A DNA stretch of 7,178 nt from JBDREF01 sp043820045 (GTDB taxonomy: Bacteria > Planctomycetota > Phycisphaerae > Sedimentisphaerales > Anaerobacaceae), in assembly GCA_043820045.1 (NCBI GenBank), contig JBDREF010000428.1, forward strand, positions 1 through 7,178, read 5' to 3'. The position numbers and the translations under genes are program-made. How positions within the stretch are numbered: position 1 is the stretch's first letter; every line of letters starts with the position of its first letter. Shown piece after piece: positions 1-5,987 of this stretch. Under the pieces are notes generated by a model. That model saw only the letters and a list, made by a program, of their open reading frames with translations. It was not told where the DNA came from and ran no database searches.

Positions 1-1
1 C

Positions 2-139
2 GAGATTGCCCGCTGCCTGGGCCGCCATCGAAGCACCATTGGCCGTGAATGCACACGTTTACGGCCGAGAGTCAATCGCAAATGGTGCCTGAACGAAGCG
101 GGCCAGTACAGTAATGCTCCATACAATCAGGGATATTAG
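2..139 (+). mobile_element. Relic of an IS30-type transposase N-terminal HTH (partial, runs off left edge)
   Basis: Reading from position 2 gives an open frame of 45 codons ending in TAG at 137-139. It begins EIARCLGRHRSTIGREC, which matches the helix-turn-helix (HTH_38-like) of IS30-family transposases, normally of the form IA..LGRHRSTI.RE. The residues after it (down to NAPYNQGY) do not look like the usual continuation, and no DDE catalytic domain follows, because the glucoamylase gene occupies the DNA from 136 on. This is therefore a remnant, not a working transposase. The start of the element lies outside the window and no terminal inverted repeat can be seen. It could also be another HTH protein of the same fold. 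The motif is seen directly; the IS30 assignment rests on family knowledge. Confidence 0.55.
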
Positions 140-1644
140 GGCCCGCCGCCGTTTTTCTCCCGGATGTCACGGCGGACCACCCGGATGCCCGCCTGATAGG
201 GCTTCTGTCGGGCGTGCTCCGGTATCCAGACTTTGCTCTTGCGCCAGGTTTCGACGTGGCCGTCATAGAAGGCGAGATTGGCGGCCTCATTGTGGCGGAA
301 GCCGGCCCGCTTGATTCCGGTCCGTATGCGGTCGTTGGACATGAACAGTTTCCAGGCCAGACCCGTTCGAGCGTTCTCGATCATCAGCAGCATGGAGCCG
401 TGGGCGATGCCGATGACTCTGTCTGAAACCCAGTTTCGGTCAATGTTGAATGAGTCTGGCAGGCCGTATCCTCCTTGTTCCGGGTCCCGCCAGATTGGAC
501 GGCCGACGATTTCAAGATACCGCATGTGTCGCAGTGCGGCCATCGCGTCTTCCCTGAGAAAGGGCAGTGCCATGGCTGCTCCATACGGCGCCAGAGTACC
601 GTCGGCAGGCTCGTCGCCCTTGGCCCCTCGCGGCTGATGGCCCGGCACGATGTACCGGTTGTTTGGCCCTCCGCATGCGGTGATGCCCCAGCGGTCGGGG
701 CCGTAGCTTTTGAAGCGGGTCGCATTGTCTCGGCACCAGTCACGGTTGGCCGCGGCCGCTCGACGTGTGTTCTCGAACCAATCGACGCCTTGAGCGTCTT
801 TTCCCATCCGGCGAAAGTCGTAGTAGCAATGGGCGAACGTATAGGTAAAGAATGTGCCGGGCCAGGTGTAGATGAACTCCTCGCCATCGCGGTAGCGCCC
901 TTTGGGGCGATTCCACTTGTCCATGCAGTCTGCCGGCAGGCGGTACTGCTCGTTCGGGGACGCCAGACCTAACAGGCAGATTAACAACGTCTCGTCAGTG
1001 TACCAGTTCCATGTTGGCTTCTTGAAATGTCCTGGGCCGTTCATCCGGCCGGGTTCTTCCGGCTGCCAGGCCATATAGACCTGGCCATTTTCGGGATTAA
1101 GATACCATCGCCAGTTGACACGGGCGAATAGATCCTCGGCAAGTTTTTCGCATTCACCCGAGAAATATTGACCGGCAGTTATCACTCCGGCCATGAGCAG
1201 GGCCGTGTCGATGGTCGATGTCGCGCTCTCGTAGCCAAGTTCGGTGGCTTCCCCTGTGTGCAGATCGACAAAGTGACAGAATACGCCTTGTCGATGCGCC
1301 GAGGAGCGGGTCAGGGTCCGAAGCGAGCGAAGGGCCCTGGCTTCGGCCTCTGTGCGGTCAATCCAGCCTCGCTCAGCGCCCACAGGCAGCGCCGCCAGGC
1401 CAAAGCCGACAGAGGCCACACTGCTGTATTCGACGCCGGTTTTGTCCCGCACGAGCCCCGACTCAGTATCAGCTTCGCGGATGAAGTACAGAAAAGCGGC
1501 TCGCGAGATTTCCTCCAGCAAGGCCTCATCCGAGACGCCGGAGCCGGGGCCATCCCGACCGAGAGAGCACGGCGGAACAAGGAGAGTCAGGCATGGAATC
1601 ATCATGGAAACGATATTTAGATGTTTGGTTAAAATAACTCTCAC
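136..1644 (-). CDS. Putative exported glucoamylase-family glycoside hydrolase (PF10091/GH144-like) with C-terminal H-X9-DG motif
   Basis: A 502-residue protein likely to hydrolyse a glucan or related glycan outside the cytoplasm; the substrate cannot be read from sequence. GTG start at 1644. The N-terminus (R2, K7, then a hydrophobic stretch about 11-25) fits a weak signal peptide; C26 lacks a good lipobox. Residues about 38-160 match the N-terminal part of this family: SVGFGLAALPVGAERGW (about 78-94), GVFCHFVD (120-127) and STIDTALLMAG (143-153). Residues about 250-449 match the putative glucoamylase domain: FTYTFAHCYYDFR, TACGG..., DGTLAPYGAA, LPDSFN, MIENARTGLAWKLF. The family usually ends near AGF (447-449). 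Here the chain continues with H451-X9-D461-G462-H and about 40 basic residues. Neither the GTG nor the in-frame ATGs at 1605 and 1602 has a clear Shine-Dalgarno, so the start is uncertain. It is transcribed divergently from the sulfatase. Many proteins called glucoamylase here belong to the beta-1,2-glucanase group, so the true activity is open. Confidence 0.85.
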   Translation of the reverse strand: MRVILTKHLNIVSMMIPCLTLLVPPCSLGRDGPGSGVSDEALLEEISRAAFLYFIREADTESGLVRDKTGVEYSSVASVGFGLAALPVGAERGWIDRTEAEARALRSLRTLTRSSAHRQGVFCHFVDLHTGEATELGYESATSTIDTALLMAGVITAGQYFSGECEKLAEDLFARVNWRWYLNPENGQVYMAWQPEEPGRMNGPGHFKKPTWNWYTDETLLICLLGLASPNEQYRLPADCMDKWNRPKGRYRDGEEFIYTWPGTFFTYTFAHCYYDFRRMGKDAQGVDWFENTRRAAAANRDWCRDNATRFKSYGPDRWGITACGGPNNRYIVPGHQPRGAKGDEPADGTLAPYGAAMALPFLREDAMAALRHMRYLEIVGRPIWRDPEQGGYGLPDSFNIDRNWVSDRVIGIAHGSMLLMIENARTGLAWKLFMSNDRIRTGIKRAGFRHNEAANLAFYDGHVETWRKSKVWIPEHARQKPYQAGIRVVRRDIREKNGGGP

Positions 1645-1696
1645 GGTCGAATCACAGCTACATAAATAACACGTACATCAAGTTTTATCGCAGTCT

Positions 1697-1737
1697 GTAG
1701 GGTGTGCAGCATGTCTGTTGCTGCACACGCGGAATCT
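1697..1737 (+). repeat. REP-like palindromic repeat, copy 1 (GTAG-headed)
   Basis: GTAG at 1697-1700 is followed by a perfect 10-bp inverted repeat, GTGTGCAGCA (1702-1711) and TGCTGCACAC (1719-1728), with a 7-nt loop, and then GCGGAATCT (1729-1737). The whole 41-nt unit recurs on the minus strand at 5937-5977 with 38 of 41 positions identical; all three differences are in the loop. A GTAG head before an imperfect palindrome is the hallmark of REP elements mobilised by RAYT (Y1-type) transposases. Copy 1 lacks the second, inverted half present at the other locus. No transposase is encoded in the window. Confidence 0.7.
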
Positions 1738-1781
1738 GCATTATTGAATACGATTAGCGAAGATATGGCAAGTACAGAATG

Positions 1782-1810
1782 TTGTCAACGGCGAGCGGAT
1801 CGCGTATTAT
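1782..1810 (+). promoter_or_regulatory. Sigma70-type promoter for the sulfatase gene
   Basis: TTGTCA at 1782-1787 (five of six to TTGACA) and TATTAT at 1805-1810 (five of six to TATAAT) are separated by exactly 17 nt. Transcription would start near 1817, giving a leader of about 55 nt before the ATG at 1871. Strand and spacing fit the sulfatase; nothing comparably strong was found for the divergent glucoamylase gene. Confidence 0.55.
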
Positions 1811-1843
1811 ATCGTATGTCGATATACGATCGGCGACATACGA
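1811..1843 (+). promoter_or_regulatory. Operator-like or leader inverted repeats over the predicted sulfatase transcription start
   Basis: TCGTATGTCG (1812-1821) and CGACATACGA (1834-1843) form a perfect 10-bp inverted repeat with a 12-nt centre. A second, overlapping pair exists: ATCGTAT (1811-1817) with ATACGAT (1824-1830). The two pairings share bases, so they are mutually exclusive. The block starts one base after the -10 hexamer and covers the predicted start site, where a repressor would typically bind. Further ATACG cores lie at 1748-1754 and, inverted, at 1803-1807. It could equally be an RNA hairpin in the leader. No regulator gene is visible nearby. Confidence 0.4.
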
Positions 1844-1857
1844 CCAACGACTTTTTT

Positions 1858-1862
1858 GGAAG
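1858..1862 (+). promoter_or_regulatory. Shine-Dalgarno that selects the ATG start of the sulfatase
   Basis: GGAAG at 1858-1862 lies 8 nt before the ATG at 1871. The frame is open back to a TTG at 1856, but that codon overlaps this site, so the ATG at 1871 is preferred. The resulting N-terminus places the twin-arginine motif close to the start, as expected for an exported sulfatase. Confidence 0.6.
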
Positions 1863-1870
1863 TGAGAATC

Positions 1871-3760
1871 ATGATGAATGAAAAGTTGAACAGGCGGAAT
1901 TTTATCAGAGCGGCTGGTGTTTTTTCGATTGGCATGATGGCGGCAGGGCAGGCTCTGGCCCGGTCTGAGGACAAGCCGAACATACTATGGGTAACGAGCG
2001 AAGATAATGGCCCGGCCTTGGGTTGTTACGGCGATACGTTTGCCGATACGCCCAATATCGACAGCATCGCCGCTCAGGGGATGATATACGAGCGCGCGTG
2101 GTCCAACGCGCCGGTATGTGCGCCGGCACGGACTACGATTATAAGCGGGGTATATCCGCCCTCCTTGGGCGCCCAGCACATGCGCAGCCAGGTTGATATG
2201 CCGTCATTTATGAAGATGTATCCCCAGTTCTTGCGAGAAGCCGGGTACTACTGCACGAACAACTCGAAGGAGGACTATAATCTCGCCAAGCCCGGGCAGG
2301 TGTGGGACAATTCGAGCAACAAGGGGCATTGGCGAAATCGAAAAGACGGCCAGCCTTTCTTCGCAATATTCAATTTTACGACGAGTCACGAGAGCCAGAT
2401 TCGCAAACGGCCTCACAAGCAGGTTCACGACCCGGCCAAGGTGAGGGTGCCTGCCTACCATCCCGATACGCCGGAGGTACGGCAGGACTGGGCGCAGTAT
2501 TACGACAAGATAACGGAGATGGATGCCCAGGTGGGAGGTGTTCTCAAGCAGCTCAGAGAGGACGGGCTCGAAGACAATACGATTATCTTCTACTATGGCG
2601 ACCATGGCAGCGGTATGCCGCGGAGCAAACGCTGGCCCTACGATTCCGGGCTGCGCGTGCCGATGGTGGTCCATTTCCCGGAGAAGTGGAAACATCTGGC
2701 CCCACCGGAGTATAAGGTTGGGGGAATGTCAAAGCGGCTGGTTGGATTCGTGGACCTTGCGCCCACGCTGCTGAGCATCATCGGTATGGAGCCGCCGAAA
2801 TGGATGCAGGGCAGGGCGTTCGCGGGCAAGCATGTCACCAAAGCGCCGGAGTATATGTTCGGGTTCAGGGGCAGGATGGACGAGCGGTACGACATGGTGC
2901 GGGCAGTGACGGACGGGCGATACGTATATTTGCGTCAATACATGCCTCACAAGATTTACGGCCAGTACATCGCGTACATGTTCCAGACACCGACGACGCA
3001 AAAGTGGAAGCAGCTTTACGATGAAGGCAAACTGAATGCCGCCCAAAGGCGATTCTGGGAGAGAAAGCCGCCTGAGGAGCTTTATGATTTGCAGACGGAT
3101 CCGGATGAGGTGAAGAACCTTGCGGATTCGCCCGAACACAAAGAGGTGCTGCAAAGGCTGAGGAAAGTCCAGCAGCAATGGGTTCGGGATATCCGGGATT
3201 TGGGCTTCCTGCCGGAGGATGAGATACACAGCCGGGCGAAAGGGACCACGCCGTATGAAATGGGCCATGACGCGAAGAAGTACCCGATGGAGAAGATCAT
3301 AAGTACGGCTGAGACGGCCTCTATGCTGAAGCCGAAGGCCGTGCCGAAGCTGGTCAAGGCCATGGCCGACAAGGATAGTGCCGTTCGATACTGGGGCGCG
3401 ATGGGGATACTCATGCGGGAGCACGCCGGCGTCAAGGAAGCCAGGGACACGCTGGTCAGGGCGATGAAGGAAGATTCGTCGGGATCGGTGCGGGCGATTG
3501 CGGCGCATGCGCTGGGGCAGTACGGCAGCGATGCCGATGCGGCAGAGGCGCTGGAGATACTTGTCGAGCTTGCCTCGGCGGATAAGCACAGTGTGTTTGT
3601 GGCGATGCTGGCGGTGACCGCACTGGATGACATGGACGGGCGAGCAAAAAGTGCGAGAGAAAGAATCGCCGCTCTGCCGCGAAAGGCGAAGAATGCCCCA
3701 CCGAGGACAGGCAACTATATTGGCGGCCTGATCGAGAAGACACTGGCTGACATTGAGTAG
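1871..3760 (+). CDS. Tat-exported Cys-type sulfatase (heparan N-sulfatase-like) with C-terminal HEAT-like repeats
   Basis: A 629-residue type I (S1) sulfatase, predicted to remove sulfate groups from a glycan after export. Residues 7-16 (NRRNFIRAAG) are a twin-arginine signal followed by a hydrophobic stretch and a likely cleavage after ALA (28-30). The fold begins at PNILWVTSEDN, with metal-binding candidates D45 and N46. C83-A-P-A-R87 is the formylglycine signature (CxPxR), so activity needs an FGE- or anSME-type maturase, which is not in the window. GDHGSGMPRSKRW supplies D244, H245 and K253 of the second part of the active site. The wording around LGAQHMRS and PRSKRWPYDSG resembles sulfamidase (SGSH)-like sulfatases, but the substrate is an inference. 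Residues about 486-605 are Ala/Leu-rich helical repeats (VPKLVKAM...AVRYWGAMG, SVRAIAAHALG) of HEAT/PBS-lyase type, an extra domain beyond the normal sulfatase end. It has its own promoter, and the symporter unit lies downstream on the same strand after a 187-nt gap. Confidence 0.92.
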   Translation: MMNEKLNRRNFIRAAGVFSIGMMAAGQALARSEDKPNILWVTSEDNGPALGCYGDTFADTPNIDSIAAQGMIYERAWSNAPVCAPARTTIISGVYPPSLGAQHMRSQVDMPSFMKMYPQFLREAGYYCTNNSKEDYNLAKPGQVWDNSSNKGHWRNRKDGQPFFAIFNFTTSHESQIRKRPHKQVHDPAKVRVPAYHPDTPEVRQDWAQYYDKITEMDAQVGGVLKQLREDGLEDNTIIFYYGDHGSGMPRSKRWPYDSGLRVPMVVHFPEKWKHLAPPEYKVGGMSKRLVGFVDLAPTLLSIIGMEPPKWMQGRAFAGKHVTKAPEYMFGFRGRMDERYDMVRAVTDGRYVYLRQYMPHKIYGQYIAYMFQTPTTQKWKQLYDEGKLNAAQRRFWERKPPEELYDLQTDPDEVKNLADSPEHKEVLQRLRKVQQQWVRDIRDLGFLPEDEIHSRAKGTTPYEMGHDAKKYPMEKIISTAETASMLKPKAVPKLVKAMADKDSAVRYWGAMGILMREHAGVKEARDTLVRAMKEDSSGSVRAIAAHALGQYGSDADAAEALEILVELASADKHSVFVAMLAVTALDDMDGRAKSARERIAALPRKAKNAPPRTGNYIGGLIEKTLADIE

Positions 3761-3772
3761 CAGTAAACCATT

Positions 3773-3794
3773 GGTGCGATTCATCGCACCCTAC
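3773..3794 (-). repeat. Short GTAG-headed palindrome downstream of the sulfatase
   Basis: GGTGCGAT (3773-3780) and ATCGCACC (3783-3790) form a perfect 8-bp inverted repeat, followed by CTAC (3791-3794). Read on the minus strand this is GTAG plus a palindrome beginning GGTGCG, the same layout and nearly the same head (GTAGGGTG) as the repeats at 1697 and 5977. It sits 12 nt after the sulfatase stop and could act as a weak hairpin terminator, but there is no T-run. Confidence 0.5.
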
Positions 3795-3868
3795 GTACTA
3801 CGAATTGCCTGTTTATTTCGATGGGACAGTGGTTCAATTCCGGATCGGTAAGGGCCGAACAAGAAAAA

Positions 3869-3931
3869 TATTGTCATCGGGACATGGAACGGTTATGGTG
3901 GTGACTTGAACGAACCCGAACCGTGACAATA
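3869..3931 (+). promoter_or_regulatory. Candidate promoter within an inverted repeat upstream of the symporter
   Basis: TTGTCA (3871-3876) and TATGGT (3894-3899) are 17 nt apart and form a fair sigma70-like pair (five of six and four of six). The -35 hexamer is the same as in the sulfatase promoter. TATTGTCA (3869-3876) and TGACAATA (3924-3931) form an 8-bp inverted repeat around it, and ACGGTT (3889-3894) pairs with AACCGT (3919-3924) inside. The repeat ends 16 nt before the symporter ATG. It may be an operator pair, a leader hairpin or chance. Confidence 0.3.
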
Positions 3932-3947
3932 CCGGGGTTGCCGGCAT

Positions 3948-5441
3948 ATGCTGAGTGGAATTGACTACTTTGTTGTGATCGCATATCTGGTGGGGATTCT
4001 CCTGCTTGGGATCTATTTCAAGAGGTTCGTTCATTCCTCGCGTGATTTCTTCCTCGGCGGCAGGATGCTTCCGTTTTGGGCCATCGGCATGTCCATTGTG
4101 GTCTCGGATATCGGCGCGCAGGATTTTGTCGGAGTCTCGGGTCAGGCGTACCGCTATGGCATTTCCGTGGGCAATTTCGACTGGATCGGATCGGTGCCTG
4201 CGATGCTGCTTGCGGCTTTCATCTTTGTTCCCTATTTCTGGAAGGCCGGCCTCTACACGATTCCCGAGTACCTGGGAAGGCGATACAACGATGTGGTGCG
4301 CACGTTAGCTTCGATCACGTGGATTGTCTTCTTCGCCTTCAATCTCGGAGTGGTTTTCTGGGCCAGTGCTCTGCTTCTTGAGGCGCTTATGGGCTGGCCG
4401 CAGTGGTTTTCGATTATCCTGACCGCTGTTGTCGTCGGGTCCTACACGCTCATGGGCGGGCTGACCGCCGTGGTTATGACTGATGTGGTACAACTGATCG
4501 TTATGTTCGTCGGCGGTGCGGCTGTTATCGTGCTGGGTTTCATGCATGTGGGCGGCTGGAGCGGCCTGGTCGAGAAGGTCTCGGCCATGGGGCCGCAATA
4601 CGACGGGTACTTCAGCTTGATCCAGCCGGTCGATACCAAAACTCCGTTTCCCTGGACTGGAATCCTGTTCGGCCTAACGTTTGTCATGGCAAATGCCTAT
4701 ATGATCGGCAACCAGGCCGTCGTACAGAGGTGCCTGGCCGCGAAGAATGAATGGCACGCGAAGGCCAGTATGATCTGGGGTGCGCTGCTGAAGATGTGCA
4801 TTCCGATCCTCGTGTTGTTTCCCGGATTGATGGCACTGGTCGTCCATCCGCAGCTTGAGGACGGCGATACCGCGTTTCCCCGCCTGATTGCCACTCTGCT
4901 GCCGCCCGGCTTGGGGGGGCTGATGTTCGCGGCGTTGTTGGCCGGGCTGATGTCCAGCATCGACTCAATGGTCAATTCCACGGCCACGCTCTGGACAAAG
5001 GACTTGTACGAGAAATACATTGCTCCGAATGCCACCGACCGACACTATTTGATGGTCGGCAAGATCGCCACTGTCGTGCTGCTCTGCTTCGGTGTCATTA
5101 CCTCGCCCGTGAGCAGGCAATTTCCCGGCATATACGTTGCCATCCAGACCTTCTTGTCGTTTTTCCAGGGGCCGATTTTTTCGATACTCCTTCTCGGCAT
5201 TTTCTTCCCGCGTATGACGCAGTGGGGCGGCCTGGCCGGATTGGTCGGAGGGATCTTTGCCTCATTTATGATGCACGTTTTCAGCGATTCCCTGTTCACA
5301 ATCCAGGATCCTTTCTTGTACGTGTCGTGGTGGTCCTTTGTTACGGGTCTGGTGTTGACCACTGTTGTCAGCGCGTTCACTCGCCCCCACACAAGAAAGC
5401 GCCTGGAAGGGCTGGTTTTCCGGTTGGACAAAGCAAAATGA
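3948..5441 (+). CDS. Sodium:solute symporter (SSS family, SGLT-like)
   Basis: A 497-residue inner-membrane transporter that should import a sugar or similar solute using the sodium gradient. Hydrophobic segments run from residue 6 to about 477, consistent with 13 or so helices, and the length is normal for the family. Family marks: FFLGGR (34-39), SDIGAQDFVGVSG (53-65, first broken helix), IPEYLGRRY (105-113), YTLMGGLTAVVMTD (166-179), NQAVVQRCLAAKN (255-267) and LAGLMSSIDSMVNS (331-344). S336/S337 lie where the Na2-site serines are expected. N255 stands where many relatives have Asp (DQ..VQR). The ATG at 3948 gives the usual family N-terminus (IDYFVVIAYL), although the Shine-Dalgarno is weak (GGGG at 3934-3937). 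It is followed after 22 nt by two small membrane-protein genes, probably in one transcript. The substrate cannot be named from sequence; the context favours a sugar from a sulfated or complex glycan. Confidence 0.9.
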   Translation: MLSGIDYFVVIAYLVGILLLGIYFKRFVHSSRDFFLGGRMLPFWAIGMSIVVSDIGAQDFVGVSGQAYRYGISVGNFDWIGSVPAMLLAAFIFVPYFWKAGLYTIPEYLGRRYNDVVRTLASITWIVFFAFNLGVVFWASALLLEALMGWPQWFSIILTAVVVGSYTLMGGLTAVVMTDVVQLIVMFVGGAAVIVLGFMHVGGWSGLVEKVSAMGPQYDGYFSLIQPVDTKTPFPWTGILFGLTFVMANAYMIGNQAVVQRCLAAKNEWHAKASMIWGALLKMCIPILVLFPGLMALVVHPQLEDGDTAFPRLIATLLPPGLGGLMFAALLAGLMSSIDSMVNSTATLWTKDLYEKYIAPNATDRHYLMVGKIATVVLLCFGVITSPVSRQFPGIYVAIQTFLSFFQGPIFSILLLGIFFPRMTQWGGLAGLVGGIFASFMMHVFSDSLFTIQDPFLYVSWWSFVTGLVLTTVVSAFTRPHTRKRLEGLVFRLDKAK

Positions 5442-5463
5442 AAGAGGCCTGAGGTGCAGTAAG

Positions 5464-5673
5464 ATGCTCAATTTTGACTGGTTATCAGGGATTCCGATGG
5501 GAGCCGCGCGGTGGGTATTCCTGGTGCTGTTTATCTTGATTGGGGGGCTCGTATGGATGGCACCTGATTCATACGTCTTCGAAGGCGTGGAGAATCCGCG
5601 ATGGTGGCACGACCTGAGATTGTGGGCGGTAGGCGTGCTGGCCACCATATTCGTGACATACTACATATTCTGA
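5464..5673 (+). CDS. Small two-helix membrane protein of unknown function, downstream of symporter
   Basis: A 69-residue protein that I do not recognise as a named family. The ATG at 5464 is chosen because GAGGTG (5451-5456) lies 7 nt upstream and because the frame further upstream overlaps the end of the symporter. There are two hydrophobic segments, about 17-33 (WVFLVLFILIGGLVWMA) and about 52-69, joined by a polar, aromatic loop with NPRWWHD (44-50). The second helix ends at the very C-terminus (TYYIF). It begins 22 nt after the symporter stop and ends 18 nt before the next small gene, so co-expression is likely. A role as an accessory subunit of the transporter is inference from position only. 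Confidence 0.75.
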   Translation: MLNFDWLSGIPMGAARWVFLVLFILIGGLVWMAPDSYVFEGVENPRWWHDLRLWAVGVLATIFVTYYIF

Positions 5674-5691
5674 GAATCGACCGGAGAGACT

Positions 5692-5904
5692 ATGAAGCAG
5701 ATCGACGACCAAAAGGATCCCATGAGCCAAATCAATCGGGCCCTGGGTTTGTTTCTGCTCTGCTTTGGTGCGATCGTACTTTTTGCGATATTCTTTACCG
5801 AAACATTTGCCGGCAAAATGACGAATCTGGCCGCCGGTTTCATCTTTGTGGCAATCGGCCTGCTGATGATGTTCAAACGCAAGAGCAAATCCGGGGGCAC
5901 GTAA
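5692..5904 (+). CDS. Second small two-helix membrane protein of unknown function in the symporter unit
   Basis: A 70-residue protein with a charged N-terminus (KQIDDQKD), two hydrophobic segments (about 17-35 and 44-61) separated by a short loop TETFAGKMTN, and a basic tail KRKSKSGGT that suggests a cytoplasmic C-terminus. GGAG (5683-5686) lies 5 nt before the ATG at 5692. A second in-frame ATG at 5722 has no comparable site. It is unrelated in sequence to the preceding small protein. As the last gene of the three-gene unit, it ends 7 nt before the GTAG repeat pair at 5912. No function is claimed. Confidence 0.72.
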   Translation: MKQIDDQKDPMSQINRALGLFLLCFGAIVLFAIFFTETFAGKMTNLAAGFIFVAIGLLMMFKRKSKSGGT

Positions 5905-5911
5905 CAGTCGG

Positions 5912-5977
5912 GTAGGATGGGCTTTAGCCCATGCTGAGATTCCGCGTGTGCAGCAAAAGATGTGCTGCACACCCTAC
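5912..5977. repeat. REPIN-like pair of GTAG palindromes in inverted orientation, between convergent genes
   Basis: The left half is GTAG (5912-5915) with ATGGGCT (5917-5923) and AGCCCAT (5926-5932). The right half, on the minus strand, is GTAG (CTAC at 5974-5977) with a perfect 10-bp stem, 5946-5955 against 5963-5972, and a 7-nt loop. The element therefore starts with GTAG and ends with CTAC, the layout of a REP doublet (REPIN). The right half is a 38-of-41 copy of 1697-1737. It fills almost the whole gap between a plus-strand gene ending at 5904 and a minus-strand gene ending near 5980, so its hairpins may also end transcription from both sides; no T-run is present. Confidence 0.65.
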
Positions 5978-5987
5978 TACTACAGCT

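Noticed and set aside
475..972. A 165-codon plus-strand open frame inside the glucoamylase gene
   Set aside because: The opposite strand matches the glucoamylase family throughout; this frame shows no motif or ribosome-binding site.
1856..1870. TTG at 1856 as the sulfatase start
   Set aside because: The codon overlaps the Shine-Dalgarno GGAAG, and the ATG at 1871 is better spaced and gives a proper twin-arginine signal peptide.
2729..3784. A 351-codon open frame on the minus strand across the sulfatase gene
   Set aside because: It lies antisense to a clear sulfatase/HEAT coding frame, its translation is rich in His, Arg and Leu with no domain, and it has no Shine-Dalgarno. It is a by-product of codon use on the other strand.
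3773..3794. Rho-independent terminator after the sulfatase
   Set aside because: The hairpin is present but is not followed by a run of T on the plus strand; the GTAG/CTAC layout fits a REP-like repeat better.
3831..3847. A tRNA T-arm-like string (GGTTCAATTCC)
   Set aside because: No acceptor stem, anticodon arm or D-arm can be built around it; it is a chance match.
5365..5463. Upstream start for the first small membrane protein, overlapping the symporter gene
   Set aside because: The 33 extra residues are read from symporter coding DNA in another frame and look non-coding; GAGGTG points to the ATG at 5464.
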